Origin: an uncultured Clostridia bacterium
Lineage (GTDB): Bacteria > Bacillota > Clostridia > TANB77 > CAG-465
NCBI GenBank assembly: GCA_934169925.1
Contig: CAKPOO010000003.1
Span: 1 to 64,000, forward strand
Length of the DNA stretch: 64,000 bases
Direction: 5' to 3'
Shown: positions 33,872 to 44,180 of the stretch, piece by piece
How positions within the stretch are numbered: the first letter of the stretch is position 1
Layout: each line of letters opens with the position of its first letter
The notes under the pieces: model-generated
Seen by the model: the letters and a program-made list of their open reading frames with translations, nothing else
Told to the model about the DNA's origin: nothing
Databases searched by the model: none
Made by a program: the position numbers and the translations under genes

Positions 33872-34984
33872 TTAAATCACTTTTTCTTTATTTTTATCTT
33901 TTGATACTACATTTTCATTTTTTAGTTCTTTTTCATTTAAATTAACTTCTTCATTATTAAAAGTTAAATCTTTTAAATTATTTTCAAAAGAATCTGCATT
34001 TGTAATATCTTTAAGTGGTGGATTTAAATATATAGATTCATCTTTATTTCTTGAAAAAGCATTTTTTATTTTTGTTAAAAGTGTTGAAAGTTTTGGATGA
34101 TTTTTTGCAAATTCTTCTTTTTTAACTTTCTTTTCAACATTTTTACTTACTTCTTTAAAAACTGTATCAAAAGTTTGATCATTTATAAATAAAAATTTGC
34201 TATATAAATCTGCACCACTTAATATTTTAGAATTTTTATCAAAAAAATCTTTTAGTAGTTTATCATTGTTCGAAATATACATTTTTTCTAGTATGTTCTC
34301 ATCACCATAGCTTTTTTGTATGACAGGAGCAAATCTTTCAAAAAATTCTCTTTCCTTTTTGTAATGTAGGGATTCTTCATTACTAATCTTTTTTGCAAGA
34401 TAATCTGTTAACCCCTCATTTAAAGAATTACCAAAGCTTTGAGTGTCTTTGCCACATATACCATTTTTTATTCTATGACCATCTTCATCAAAAGTACTTG
34501 AAAGAGTGTGTAGTATTTCATGAATTACTACATGTGGAGTAGAATCATTTTTTAAGTAACTTATTTTATTTCTATTAAATCCTTCAATTGAATCTTCTTT
34601 TTTTGATCCACCGTATATGTTATAAAATTCTTCTTCATCTTTACAAATATAAATATTTTTAAAAGCCTCATCAATTTTTTCTTTAGGTACAATAGAGGAA
34701 AATGCAGATTTTGATATTTTATCTTTAGAAAATTCTACTTTTTTCTCAACTTGAATATCTGAAGATACATTTTTTAAAACTTCATTAATTATTCTATTGT
34801 AATTTTCATCAGGTAAAAGTAATATTGTATCATTATTTTTTTGATTATTTGCATATTCACTATAGCTAGCACATATTTTTATTTTATTTAAAGAGCTATT
34901 TATATCAAAGTTTTCAAAAAGGTGTGAATACTCATCACTTAATAATATTTTTTTTGCTTTTTCTAATTCTTTATTTTCATTCAT
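33872..34984 (-). CDS. Putative zinc metallopeptidase (HExxH) without signal peptide
   Basis: 370 residues. The zinc motif is HVVIHEILHTLSS (about 151-163) with a downstream helix NSLNEGLTDYLAKKI that supplies the glutamate ligand of gluzincins. No signal peptide or TM; the N-terminal part is acidic/helical and the last 70 residues are lysine/asparagine-rich and low-complexity. Own transcript, opposite to its neighbours. Related short proteins are seen in phage-like and effector contexts, but I cannot assign a family. Confidence 0.68.
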   Translation of the reverse strand: MNENKELEKAKKILLSDEYSHLFENFDINSSLNKIKICASYSEYANNQKNNDTILLLPDENYNRIINEVLKNVSSDIQVEKKVEFSKDKISKSAFSSIVPKEKIDEAFKNIYICKDEEEFYNIYGGSKKEDSIEGFNRNKISYLKNDSTPHVVIHEILHTLSSTFDEDGHRIKNGICGKDTQSFGNSLNEGLTDYLAKKISNEESLHYKKEREFFERFAPVIQKSYGDENILEKMYISNNDKLLKDFFDKNSKILSGADLYSKFLFINDQTFDTVFKEVSKNVEKKVKKEEFAKNHPKLSTLLTKIKNAFSRNKDESIYLNPPLKDITNADSFENNLKDLTFNNEEVNLNEKELKNENVVSKDKNKEKVI

Positions 34985-35085
34985 ATATATAACCTCAAAT
35001 AAATTATAATGTATTTGAATTTTTATGTCAATGTATATTTGAAAATAATATGAAAATAAAGATGTTTTAAAAATATGTTTTTTGA

Positions 35086-35114
35086 TTGACTTATTCCTAA
35101 AAACTTGATATAAT
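35086..35114 (+). promoter_or_regulatory. Promoter of the polysaccharide locus
   Basis: TTGACT (35086-35091), 17 bp, TATAAT (35109-35114), 45 bp before the first glycosyltransferase gene. Confidence 0.78.
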
Positions 35115-35158
35115 TCAATTATTGTTTTGACGTAAAAAAGAAAAGGAATATAAAGAAA

Positions 35159-36325
35159 ATGAGAGATATTTTTATAATTGGTTCAAAAGGAATGGGAAAC
35201 TATGGAGGTTATGAAACTTTTTTAGAAAATTTAACATATTTTAAAAATAATGATGATATTAATTATCACATAGCATATAGAGAAGAAGATACTGATGAAC
35301 CTAATAAGGAATTTTATCATAATGGTGCAAGATGTTTTAAAATAAAATTAAAAGATATTGGACCTGCAAAAGCAATAGTGTATGATGTAAAGGCACTAAG
35401 AGAATCAATTAATTATATAAAGAAAAATAAAATTAATGATGCAATTATATATATTTTAACTTGCAGAATAGGACCTTTTTTAAGGTATTATAAAAATAAA
35501 TGTAGAAAATTAGGAATAAAAATCTATGTAAATCCTGATGGACATGAATGGTTAAGAGCAAAATGGTCAAAGCCTGTCAAAAAGTATTGGAAATTATCAG
35601 AGAAATTAATGATTAAATATTCTGATTTAGTTATATGTGATTCTAAAAATATAGAAAAGTACATACTTAAAAATTATAAAAAATATAATCCAAAAACAAC
35701 ATTTATTGCTTATGGTGCTGATATTAATAAAAGTAAACTAGAAGATAATAATGAAAAGTTAGTTAAGTGGTATAAACAAAAAAATGTAAAACCTGGTGAA
35801 TATTTTTTAGTTGTTGGTAGATTTGTACCTGAAAATAACTATAAAACGATTATATCAGAATTTATGAAATCAAATACTAAGAAAGATTTAGTATTAGTTA
35901 CAAATTTTCAAAAGAACAAATTTTATGAAAAATTAAAAAATGAAACAAATTTTGATAAGGACAATAGAATTAAATTTGTTGGTACTGTTTATGAAAAAGA
36001 ATTAATTAAAAAAATAAGAGAAAATGCTTTTGCATATTTACATGGTCATTCTGTTGGTGGAACTAATCCATCTTTAATAGAAGCATTAGCAGCTACAGAT
36101 TTAAATTTATTATATGAAGTAGGCTTTAATAAAGAAGTAGCAGAAAGTGGTGCTTTATATTGGAACTTAGATGATAGTAATTTAGCCGATTTGATAAATA
36201 AAGTTGATAAATTTGATGAAAAAACAATAAAAAATCTAAGTGAAGAGGCAAGAAAAAGAATAAAATCTGAATATACTTGGGAAAAGATTGTTGATGATTA
36301 CCAAAAATTATTTATTGGAAAATAA
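35159..36325 (+). CDS. Rhamnosyltransferase-like glycosyltransferase (DUF1972/GT4)
   Basis: 388 residues beginning IFIIGSKGMGNYGGYETFLENL, the signature of WchF/Cps2T-type enzymes that add rhamnose to the first sugar of a lipid-linked repeat. Then INPDGHEWLRAKWSKPVKKYW, CDSKNIEKYI, the C-terminal Rossmann domain with VVGRFVPENNY and the nucleotide-sugar site HSVGGTNPSLIEALAA. First gene of the locus. Confidence 0.87.
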   Translation: MRDIFIIGSKGMGNYGGYETFLENLTYFKNNDDINYHIAYREEDTDEPNKEFYHNGARCFKIKLKDIGPAKAIVYDVKALRESINYIKKNKINDAIIYILTCRIGPFLRYYKNKCRKLGIKIYVNPDGHEWLRAKWSKPVKKYWKLSEKLMIKYSDLVICDSKNIEKYILKNYKKYNPKTTFIAYGADINKSKLEDNNEKLVKWYKQKNVKPGEYFLVVGRFVPENNYKTIISEFMKSNTKKDLVLVTNFQKNKFYEKLKNETNFDKDNRIKFVGTVYEKELIKKIRENAFAYLHGHSVGGTNPSLIEALAATDLNLLYEVGFNKEVAESGALYWNLDDSNLADLINKVDKFDEKTIKNLSEEARKRIKSEYTWEKIVDDYQKLFIGK

Positions 36326-36360
36326 AAAATATTTAATATACTTTTAGAAAAGGTGAAAAA

Positions 36361-37683
36361 ATGAAAATATTACATTATTTTTTAGGTTTTCCACCATATA
36401 GAAGTGGTGGATTACCAAAATATGTTGTTGATTTGATGAATGAACAAATAAAAAATGAAGATGAAGTTTTTGCTCTTTGGCCTGGAAAAATGGATATAAC
36501 AAGTCATAAAGTAAAAATAAAAAAGTGCAAAAAAATTGGTAAAATAAATTCATATGAACTTATTAATCCTTTACCAGTTCCATTATTAAATGGAATACAA
36601 AATGTAGAATTTTATACATTATCTTGTGATGAAAATGTTTATAAAAATTTTTTAGAAAAGGTAAAACCTAATGTTATACATATCCATACACTTATGGGGA
36701 TTCATTATGAATTTATTAAAGTTGCAAAAGAATTAAAAATAAAAACAGTATTTACAACTCACGATTATTTTGGTATTTGTCCAAAAGTAAATTTATTAAG
36801 AAACGATAAAGTTTGTGATGGAAATTTAGAATTTTGTAGTGATTGTAATAAAACCGCATTTTCAATAAAAAAAATAAAAATAATGCAAAGTAGAACATAT
36901 AGAATGATAAAAACTACACCACTATTTAAATATATCAAAAAATTAAATAGTAAAAAAAGTAGTAATAATGAAAGTTTTTCAGGAGTATCTTCAAAAAATG
37001 AAATTGAAAAATATGATAAATTAAGAAAATATTATTTAAATATTTTAAAAAATATAGATACTATACATTATAATAGTAATGTATCAAAACAAATTTATGA
37101 AAAATTTTATAAGTTTGAAAATTCGAAAGTTGTTTCAATCACTCATTCAAGTATATCTGATAATAAAGAGAAAAGAAAATATGGGAAAAAGCTTAGAATT
37201 TCATATTTAGGTCCAACCAAAAAATATAAAGGATTTTATATTTTACTAGATACTTTGGATGAATTATATGATAATGATAATTTAGAACTTAATATCTATT
37301 ATGAAACAAATGAAACAAGAAATTATCTTAAAAAAAATAATAAATATGAATATAATCAATTAGGTGAAGTTTTAAACAATGCTGACATTGTTGTTGTACC
37401 GAGCTTATGGTATGAAACTTTTGGATTTACAGTTGCAGAAGCTTTAAGTTACGGTGTACCTGTTGTTGTAACTAAAAATGTTGGAGCTAAAGATATTTTA
37501 GAAGATGGAAAATTTGGCTTTATTACAGACATTGATAGTAAAGATATTTCAAAATGTATTGGTAATATTTTAAAAGATAGAAATCTTTTAGTAAATGTAA
37601 ATAGAAATATAGTTAATTTATATAATGTAAAAACTATGGATAAGCATTATGATGAAATAAAAAAGTTATACGGATGTGATTAA
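36361..37683 (+). CDS. Glycosyltransferase family 4
   Basis: 440 residues, GT-B fold. N-terminal GGLPKYVVDLM, HIHTLMGIHYEF, TTHDYFGICPKVNLL with a cysteine-bearing insert (CDGNLEFCSDC), and C-terminal GLP-like block ADIVVVPSLWYETFGFTVAEALSYGVPVV containing the conserved glutamates. RBS AAAGGTG. Stops directly before the next gene. Confidence 0.9.
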   Translation: MKILHYFLGFPPYRSGGLPKYVVDLMNEQIKNEDEVFALWPGKMDITSHKVKIKKCKKIGKINSYELINPLPVPLLNGIQNVEFYTLSCDENVYKNFLEKVKPNVIHIHTLMGIHYEFIKVAKELKIKTVFTTHDYFGICPKVNLLRNDKVCDGNLEFCSDCNKTAFSIKKIKIMQSRTYRMIKTTPLFKYIKKLNSKKSSNNESFSGVSSKNEIEKYDKLRKYYLNILKNIDTIHYNSNVSKQIYEKFYKFENSKVVSITHSSISDNKEKRKYGKKLRISYLGPTKKYKGFYILLDTLDELYDNDNLELNIYYETNETRNYLKKNNKYEYNQLGEVLNNADIVVVPSLWYETFGFTVAEALSYGVPVVVTKNVGAKDILEDGKFGFITDIDSKDISKCIGNILKDRNLLVNVNRNIVNLYNVKTMDKHYDEIKKLYGCD

Positions 37684-38715
37684 ATGGAAAAAATGATCTT
37701 AATATTAGATAAAGAAGAATATAAGTTAAAAGAAGATGAAATAAAAAAAGTTTTTAAAGATAATAATATAGAAATTCAAATTTTTTATACTAAATACGAA
37801 GATAATCTTATTCGTAGTGTGAGAAATTTTAAATATATTGGGAGTTTTTTACAACATATTTTTTATTGGTTAAAGTCTTTTAATTACACTTTAAAAATTT
37901 TATTTTCTACAAAACAAAATAAAATAATATGTATTAATCCAATAGTTGGATTATTTTTAGGATTACTTAATTTTAGAAAAAAAAGAGAAATAATTTTATG
38001 TGGATTTTTATTTGAAAACAAATCTAATAAATTGTATTTAAAAATCAGAAAAAAAATATCAAAATGCATGCTAAATAACATTAAATATGCCGTAGTGTAT
38101 GGCTCAAAAGAAGTAAATTTGTATGAAAATATGTTTTCTTTGAAAAATAAATTTAAATTTGTTAAATATGGAATTGATTATGATACTAATAGAGAATATA
38201 AAGGTGATTTACCTAATGAGTTTATATTTTCTGGTGGAGGAAGTAATCGAGATTATTCTACTTTGATAAAAGCATATAATTTGTTTAGAAAAGAAAATGA
38301 TACTAAGTTATGTATTGCAACAAAAAAATCTTGCATTGAGAATGAAAATGTTGAAAATATAACAGTTTTAAATGATGTTGTACTTGAAAATTTTGGTGAT
38401 GTAATAGGAAAATCTAAATTTATGATACTATCTTTAAAAGATCAAAATATATCAGTTGGACATCAAGTTTTATTACAAGCATTAAAAGAAAATAAAATTG
38501 TATTAGTTAATAAAATTCAAGCAATAGAAGATTATGTAGATGAAGGACAAGTTGTATTTTTTGAATCTAAAAACGAAGTTGATTTGAAAAATAAAATGGA
38601 ATATATAATAAGTAATTATATAGATGTTGAAGAAAGGTACAAAAATAATTCTAGTTATTATTATAATAATTATACATTTAATGAATTAATAAAAAGAATT
38701 ATTAAATTATGGTAG
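37684..38715 (+). CDS. Glycosyltransferase, GT-B type
   Basis: 343 residues, begins immediately after the preceding stop. N-terminal domain is hydrophobic and divergent (NKIICINPIVGLFLGLLN); the C-terminal half shows FIFSGGGSNRDYSTLIKAY and VGHQVLLQALKENKIVLVNK, as in GT4-like enzymes. Specificity unknown. Confidence 0.75.
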   Translation: MEKMILILDKEEYKLKEDEIKKVFKDNNIEIQIFYTKYEDNLIRSVRNFKYIGSFLQHIFYWLKSFNYTLKILFSTKQNKIICINPIVGLFLGLLNFRKKREIILCGFLFENKSNKLYLKIRKKISKCMLNNIKYAVVYGSKEVNLYENMFSLKNKFKFVKYGIDYDTNREYKGDLPNEFIFSGGGSNRDYSTLIKAYNLFRKENDTKLCIATKKSCIENENVENITVLNDVVLENFGDVIGKSKFMILSLKDQNISVGHQVLLQALKENKIVLVNKIQAIEDYVDEGQVVFFESKNEVDLKNKMEYIISNYIDVEERYKNNSSYYYNNYTFNELIKRIIKLW

Positions 38716-39527
38716 TATATATGAGAAAAGAGTTAATTAAAATTGTAAAGAAATTTCCAAAGACAGCTAAATTTATGAAAAAAGTTGACTATCAAGGTAG
38801 GCACTTTAAAGTATCTGTTGGAAAATTTTTAAGAAGCCACAATTTATATCCTAGCAAAAGATACGATAAATTAAAAGAATTGAAAAATAAATATGAAGGA
38901 AAAAGATGTTTTATAATTTCAACTGGTCCAAGTTTGCAAATAAGTGACTTGGAAAAATTAAAAGGTGAGTATTGTTTTGGAATGAACTCAATTGCTTTAG
39001 CTTTTAAAGATACAACTTGGAGACCAAATTTTATGGGAGTTCAAGATTGGGACGTATATATGAAAATAAAAGATAGCTTAGAAAGTGAAAATATTGAAAA
39101 GGTATTTTTAAGTAGAAATCTAAGTAAAAGAATAAAAATGCCTAAAGAATATGTTGAATTTCCTTTGGATCTTTTAGATCATTGTACTAATTTTGAAACT
39201 GCTGATACTATTTTTTCAGATGATTGTTATTCAATGGTATATGATGGTTACACTGTTACATATTCATTAATGCAATTAGCAGTATATATGGGTTTTAAAG
39301 AAATATATTTATTAGGAAATGATTGTAACTATAATGGAAATAAAATGTATTTTAGAGATCATGGCGTAAATATTTTTGACAAAGATTTAGCTGTTTTAAG
39401 ATATTTTGCAGCTTATGAAGTTGCAAAAAAGTACGCTGATGAACATGGAATAAAAATATATAATGCAACAAGAGGCGGAAAACTTGAAATATTTGAAAGA
39501 GTAAATTTTGATGATATAATTAAATAG
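38709..39527 (+). CDS. DUF115 (MptE-like) protein
   Basis: 272 residues (268 if ATG 38721 is used; neither start has a clear RBS). After a basic N-terminus the DUF115 core follows: EGKRCFIISTGPSLQISDLEKL, FGMNSIALAF, WRPNFMGVQDWDVY and VTYSLMQLAVYMGFKEIYLLGNDCNY. The domain occurs in 6-hydroxymethylpterin pyrophosphokinases and in Maf-type transferases of nonulosonic acids. Within this locus a glycan-transfer role is the more likely one. Confidence 0.82.
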   Translation: MVVYMRKELIKIVKKFPKTAKFMKKVDYQGRHFKVSVGKFLRSHNLYPSKRYDKLKELKNKYEGKRCFIISTGPSLQISDLEKLKGEYCFGMNSIALAFKDTTWRPNFMGVQDWDVYMKIKDSLESENIEKVFLSRNLSKRIKMPKEYVEFPLDLLDHCTNFETADTIFSDDCYSMVYDGYTVTYSLMQLAVYMGFKEIYLLGNDCNYNGNKMYFRDHGVNIFDKDLAVLRYFAAYEVAKKYADEHGIKIYNATRGGKLEIFERVNFDDIIK

Positions 39528-39542
39528 TTAGGAGAGTATATA

Positions 39543-40448
39543 ATGTATTCGATAGGAGTTGTTATACTAAACTATAATACAACAGATTCAATACTAGAAT
39601 TTTATAAAAAATTTAAAGAGTATAAAAATGTTGAACATTTTGTTATAGTTGATAACTGTTCAACAGATGGAAAATTTGAAAAATTAAAAAAAATAGAAAA
39701 TGAAAAAATTGATGTGATAAATTCTGGTAAAAATGGTGGATATGCATATGGTAATAATTATGGTGCAAAATACTTGATTGAAAAATATAACGTTGATTTA
39801 ATTTGTATTTTAAATCCAGATACATATTTTGAAGATGAAGATATGCTAAAAATAAAAGAAGCTTTTTCTAGTTCAGAATATGTTATGCTTGGTGCTAAAA
39901 CCACAGATATGGAAGGAAATTTTTCAAAAAGGCAATATTGGAAAATACCTAAATTTAAAGATGAATTATTTGATTGTTTTTTTATTACTAGAAAAATAAA
40001 AAAGAAAAATGATGTATTAAATATATCTTCAAAAGAAAAAATTGTAGAAGTTCCAGTAATACCAGGTTGTTTTTTTGTAATAAAATCAGATGTATTAAAA
40101 GAAATAGGATATTTAGACGATAATACATTTTTATATTATGAAGAAAATATATTAGCATCAAAATTAGAAAAAAGAGGATATAAACGCGGAATAATTACTG
40201 ATGTTGTCGTAAAATCAGATAGAAATAATTCTTCAACAAATGAAATTAGTAAAAATGGTCAAAATTTAAAATTTACAATAGAATCTAAAAAATATTATCA
40301 TAATAATTACTTAAATTTAAATACATTGCAAAAAATTATTTTAGATATAGGAATGAAATTTTCGATTCTTGAAAATAAAATAATTATAAAATTTAAAAAT
40401 AATAAATTAGTAATTGGAAATGAGGGAAAAAATGAAAAAAATAGATGA
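39543..40448 (+). CDS. Glycosyltransferase family 2 (rhamnosyltransferase-like)
   Basis: 301 residues, GT-A fold: VVILNYNTTDSI, VDNCSTDGKF, NGGYAYGNNYGAKYL, the metal-binding CILNPDTYF (DxD equivalent) and VIPGCFFVIKSDVLKEIGYLDDNTFLYYEE. RBS AGGAGAG. Confidence 0.9.
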   Translation: MYSIGVVILNYNTTDSILEFYKKFKEYKNVEHFVIVDNCSTDGKFEKLKKIENEKIDVINSGKNGGYAYGNNYGAKYLIEKYNVDLICILNPDTYFEDEDMLKIKEAFSSSEYVMLGAKTTDMEGNFSKRQYWKIPKFKDELFDCFFITRKIKKKNDVLNISSKEKIVEVPVIPGCFFVIKSDVLKEIGYLDDNTFLYYEENILASKLEKRGYKRGIITDVVVKSDRNNSSTNEISKNGQNLKFTIESKKYYHNNYLNLNTLQKIILDIGMKFSILENKIIIKFKNNKLVIGNEGKNEKNR

Positions 40449-41658
40449 ATTTTTACCTTTGATTAGTTTAATTGTAATTATTGCATGTGTTAATTTAAAT
40501 TTTAATATTGCAATATGTATATATTGTGCTATTATTACTTTTTTTTATATATTTAAAGAAAAATTTACTATAAAAAAATGTAATATTTTAATTTATGTGT
40601 TTGCTTTATATAGTTTAGTAGTATCGTTCATAGGGCTTATAGATACTCTAAATTTTAATTTTAGAATTGTAGAATTATATAAACTTTTTATAAAAATTTG
40701 TATAATTATAATTTGTTTTATAAGTGTACCAAAAGAAAAAGAAAATATAAAAAAGTCTATAATGCATTTACGAGATTTTGGAATTGTTTTAGCTTTACTT
40801 GGAATAATAGAGTTTATAATGAAAAGAAATATATATTATAATATTACTAGAGTTGAATTTAAAGATTGGCAAATATTGAATTTCGGTACACAAAAATATA
40901 GACTAGTTTCAATATTTTTACACCCAATAGTTTATTCTGTTTTTTTGAACTTTTTCTATTGGTGCTTAAAAATTTTTCCATATAAAAAAGAATATCTTAA
41001 TTATATTTTTAAAATTTTGTTAATATTTAATTTGCTATTTACTCAAAGTAGAAGTGGAATAATTGCTTTTGTATTGTCAATTATTGTTTATGATTATTTA
41101 AAAATTAAAAATAATGAAAAAGTAAAGAAAAAAAATATATTAAACTTTTTAATTATTTTTGTTGTTACAGTTTCAATTATTGCAATTTTCAGAAATGTAT
41201 TTTATGATATTTATGCTTTTCTAGAAGCTAGATATTTTCAAAATATAAAAAGTGATTATTCATATTTGCAAAGAACAGGTGCAATTATTAATATTATTAA
41301 TTATTCTTTAGATAATATATTTTTCTTGGTATTTGGAAAAGGATATGGATATAGTTCAATTTTTATGAAAGAAACACCGGTATTTGCTGGATTTTATGTC
41401 GTAGATAATCAATATTTTACGTATTTTCAAGAAATAGGGCTTATAGGTGTTTTTATTTTTTTAATAATAATTATTAAAAGTATTATAAAAGGTTTGAAAT
41501 CTAAAAAAAGAGAATTGGAAGTCTTTTCGTATTTTTTAATGACTTTATTGATATCAATCTTTTTCTTTGAAGGAATGTGCTGGTTAACAGTTGTGGCAAT
41601 TACATTTCTTTCAGTAGCATTTTTAAATAGTTATGTTCATGAGGATATAACAAAATAA
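40432..41658 (+). CDS. O-antigen/capsule polymerase (Wzy/ligase family)
   Basis: 408 residues from ATG 40432 behind AGGGAAAA, overlapping the GT2 gene by 17 bp. About ten TM helices and the family's periplasmic/arginine feature FTQSRSGIIAFVLSI, followed by a loop with GKGYGYSS. It polymerises lipid-linked repeats outside the membrane in a Wzx/Wzy system. Confidence 0.85.
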   Translation: MKKIDEFLPLISLIVIIACVNLNFNIAICIYCAIITFFYIFKEKFTIKKCNILIYVFALYSLVVSFIGLIDTLNFNFRIVELYKLFIKICIIIICFISVPKEKENIKKSIMHLRDFGIVLALLGIIEFIMKRNIYYNITRVEFKDWQILNFGTQKYRLVSIFLHPIVYSVFLNFFYWCLKIFPYKKEYLNYIFKILLIFNLLFTQSRSGIIAFVLSIIVYDYLKIKNNEKVKKKNILNFLIIFVVTVSIIAIFRNVFYDIYAFLEARYFQNIKSDYSYLQRTGAIINIINYSLDNIFFLVFGKGYGYSSIFMKETPVFAGFYVVDNQYFTYFQEIGLIGVFIFLIIIIKSIIKGLKSKKRELEVFSYFLMTLLISIFFFEGMCWLTVVAITFLSVAFLNSYVHEDITK

Positions 41659-41671
41659 TAGGAGGAGAATT

Positions 41672-42766
41672 TTGCAAAAAAAATTTGAGTATACAAAAGA
41701 TGATACCATTATCATGAAAGGAATAGCAGTTTTGCTTATGATTTTTTATCATTTCTTTCACTTTCCAGATAGGATAAGTAGTAATGGATATATATCTTTA
41801 TTTAAAGTAAATAATATGCCTATAGAATATTATATAAGTGACTTTGGTCAGATTTGTATAGGAATTTTTGTTTTTCTAAGTGGTTTTGGATTATATTATT
41901 CGTTTTCCAAAAAAGAAGTCGGAACGTGGAAAGCAATATTAAAAAGAATTTTTAATTTTTTAGTATCATACTGGGTGATTGTTATTATTTTTGCATTAAT
42001 AAAATACCCTATACTAAAAATAGGAACAGAATTCAATTTAAAAGAGTTTGTATTTAATTTCTTTGGAATAACAAATTCATATTGTGGAGAATGGTGGTTT
42101 GTTGGATTATATATAGAACTTTTACTATTATTACCAGTTATAAAAAAATTATTTAACAAACTTTCAAATAAAAAGATGTTGAGTTTAATATTTGGTTTAT
42201 TTTTTCTAACATTTGGGTTTAAAATGTGTTGTAAAATGAATCAAACATTATCAAAATTTTCAGATAATGATTTTGTTGAAGAAATTATTAATTTATTATA
42301 TTGGTTACCAAGTTTCATGTTAGGATATTATTTTGCAAAAAATAATGTATTTAAAAATTGGTATGAAAAATTACAAAATAGTAAATTTTATAACAAAAAA
42401 TTTGTTTTTATAAGCATAGGTTTAATTATAATAATAAGATTATTAGCTTGGATTTTTCCTTTAATTGTATTAAAAAAAGAATTACATGCAACATATATTG
42501 ACATATTTATTGTTCCGATATTTATATTTTTAATTAGTTTGACATATAAAAGGCCATTTAAGTTTTTTTTATTTATTGGAAATAATTCAAAAAATATGTG
42601 GCTTATACATACACCTCTTTGTTATTATTTATTTCCAGATTTTATATGTATGCCAAGATTTTCAATATTGATATATTTATTTTTAGTTTCATTAACAATT
42701 ATTATATCAGTAATCATTGATAAGTTAGTAAAATTATTTTTAAGAAAGGAAAAAAATGAACAATAA
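41672..42766 (+). CDS. Acyltransferase family 3 membrane protein
   Basis: 364 residues with a TTG start after AGGAGGAG. Acyltransferase-3 pattern: MKGIAVLLMIFYHFFHFPDR with the catalytic histidine near the N-terminus, GIFVFLSGFGLYYSF, and GEWWFVGLYIELLLLLPVI; about ten TM helices. It probably O-acetylates a sugar of the repeat unit. Confidence 0.88.
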   Translation: MQKKFEYTKDDTIIMKGIAVLLMIFYHFFHFPDRISSNGYISLFKVNNMPIEYYISDFGQICIGIFVFLSGFGLYYSFSKKEVGTWKAILKRIFNFLVSYWVIVIIFALIKYPILKIGTEFNLKEFVFNFFGITNSYCGEWWFVGLYIELLLLLPVIKKLFNKLSNKKMLSLIFGLFFLTFGFKMCCKMNQTLSKFSDNDFVEEIINLLYWLPSFMLGYYFAKNNVFKNWYEKLQNSKFYNKKFVFISIGLIIIIRLLAWIFPLIVLKKELHATYIDIFIVPIFIFLISLTYKRPFKFFLFIGNNSKNMWLIHTPLCYYLFPDFICMPRFSILIYLFLVSLTIIISVIIDKLVKLFLRKEKNEQ

Positions 42767-44162
42767 GAAAAATATAATTAAAAATTTGATTTTTGCATTT
42801 TTAGCTCAGTCTATATCAATGATTTTAAGTGTATTAATGTCATTAATAGTTCCAAAGGCTTTGGGTGTAGAAGAATTTGGTTATTGGCAATTATTTATTT
42901 TTTATAGTAGTTATATAGGCTTTTTTCATTTAGGATTAAATGATGGAATTTATTTAAAACTTGGTGGAGAAGAATATGAGAATTTAGATAAAGAAAAAAT
43001 CGGTTCACAATTAAAATTATCTCTTGTAATAGAATCATTAGTAGCTATTATAATTTCAATTATAGCTTTTGTTTTTATAAAAGATGAAAAAAGATTTTTT
43101 AGTATTTTATTTACTGCAATTTCTATTCCTGTTATTTGTGGTACAGGCTTTATAGGATATATTTTTCAATCAGTAAATAAAACTAGAATATATTCAATTT
43201 CAGTAATGATTGATAAAATTTTATTTATTATATCAGTTGTTGCATTGCTTTTATTAAAATGTGAAAATTTCAAGTATTTTGTAATTTTGTATGTTATTGG
43301 AAAAATAATTGCTTTTGCATATTGTTTGTATGTTGGCAGAAAAATTGTTTTTTCAAAATTTAATAATATCAAGCAAACAATGATTGATATCATAAATAAT
43401 ATTAAAATCGGAATAAATTTAATGATATCAAATATAGCTTCACAATTAATAATTGGTAGTACTAGATTTTTTATAGATACAAAGTGGGGAGTAGAAACTT
43501 TTGGTAAAGTTTCATTATCATTATCAATTACAAATTTCTTTTTAACATTTATTTCTCAAATTAGTATGGTTCTTTTTCCAGTACTTAGAAATGTTAAAGA
43601 AGAAAATCAAAAAAAATATTATACTTATATAAAAGAGATAATAGAAATAATATTATTTACTATATTGTTATTTTATTTACCTATAAAACGAATACTTGTT
43701 TTATGGCTACCAAAATATACAGAAAGTTTATATTATTTAGGAATTTTATTACCTATATGTATTTTTGATAGTAAAATGAATTTGTTATGTAATACATATT
43801 TTAAAGTATTAAGAAAAGAAAAGAGTATATTAAAAATAAATGTAATCTCTTTGATAATTAGTATTTTACTAAGTTTAGTAAATATTTATATTTTTAATGA
43901 TATGAATATGGTTATAATAGGAATTATTATTTCAGTTGCTGCAAGATGTGTAATATCAGAGATATATTTAGCAAAATTAATGGAAACAAGTGCAATAAGA
44001 GACGTATTAGTAGAAATTTTAATGTCAACTGTATTTATAGTATCTAATTTTATAGTTAAAGATGTATATGCATTTGTTATATATTTAGTAACATTTGCAA
44101 TTTATGCTTTTATTAATAAAAGCAATATAATGAATTATTTAAGAAAAATAAAAAAGGTTTAA
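42756..44162 (+). CDS. Polysaccharide flippase (Wzx-like)
   Basis: 468 residues, twelve or more TM helices, MOP-superfamily type: NLIFAFLAQSISMILSVLMSL, VPKALGVEEFGYWQLF and GINLMISNIASQLIIGSTRFFID. It overlaps the acyltransferase gene by 11 bp. It would move lipid-linked repeats outward to the polymerase. Confidence 0.9.
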   Translation: MNNKKNIIKNLIFAFLAQSISMILSVLMSLIVPKALGVEEFGYWQLFIFYSSYIGFFHLGLNDGIYLKLGGEEYENLDKEKIGSQLKLSLVIESLVAIIISIIAFVFIKDEKRFFSILFTAISIPVICGTGFIGYIFQSVNKTRIYSISVMIDKILFIISVVALLLLKCENFKYFVILYVIGKIIAFAYCLYVGRKIVFSKFNNIKQTMIDIINNIKIGINLMISNIASQLIIGSTRFFIDTKWGVETFGKVSLSLSITNFFLTFISQISMVLFPVLRNVKEENQKKYYTYIKEIIEIILFTILLFYLPIKRILVLWLPKYTESLYYLGILLPICIFDSKMNLLCNTYFKVLRKEKSILKINVISLIISILLSLVNIYIFNDMNMVIIGIIISVAARCVISEIYLAKLMETSAIRDVLVEILMSTVFIVSNFIVKDVYAFVIYLVTFAIYAFINKSNIMNYLRKIKKV

Positions 44163-44180
44163 TATAGGAGATATTTCAAA

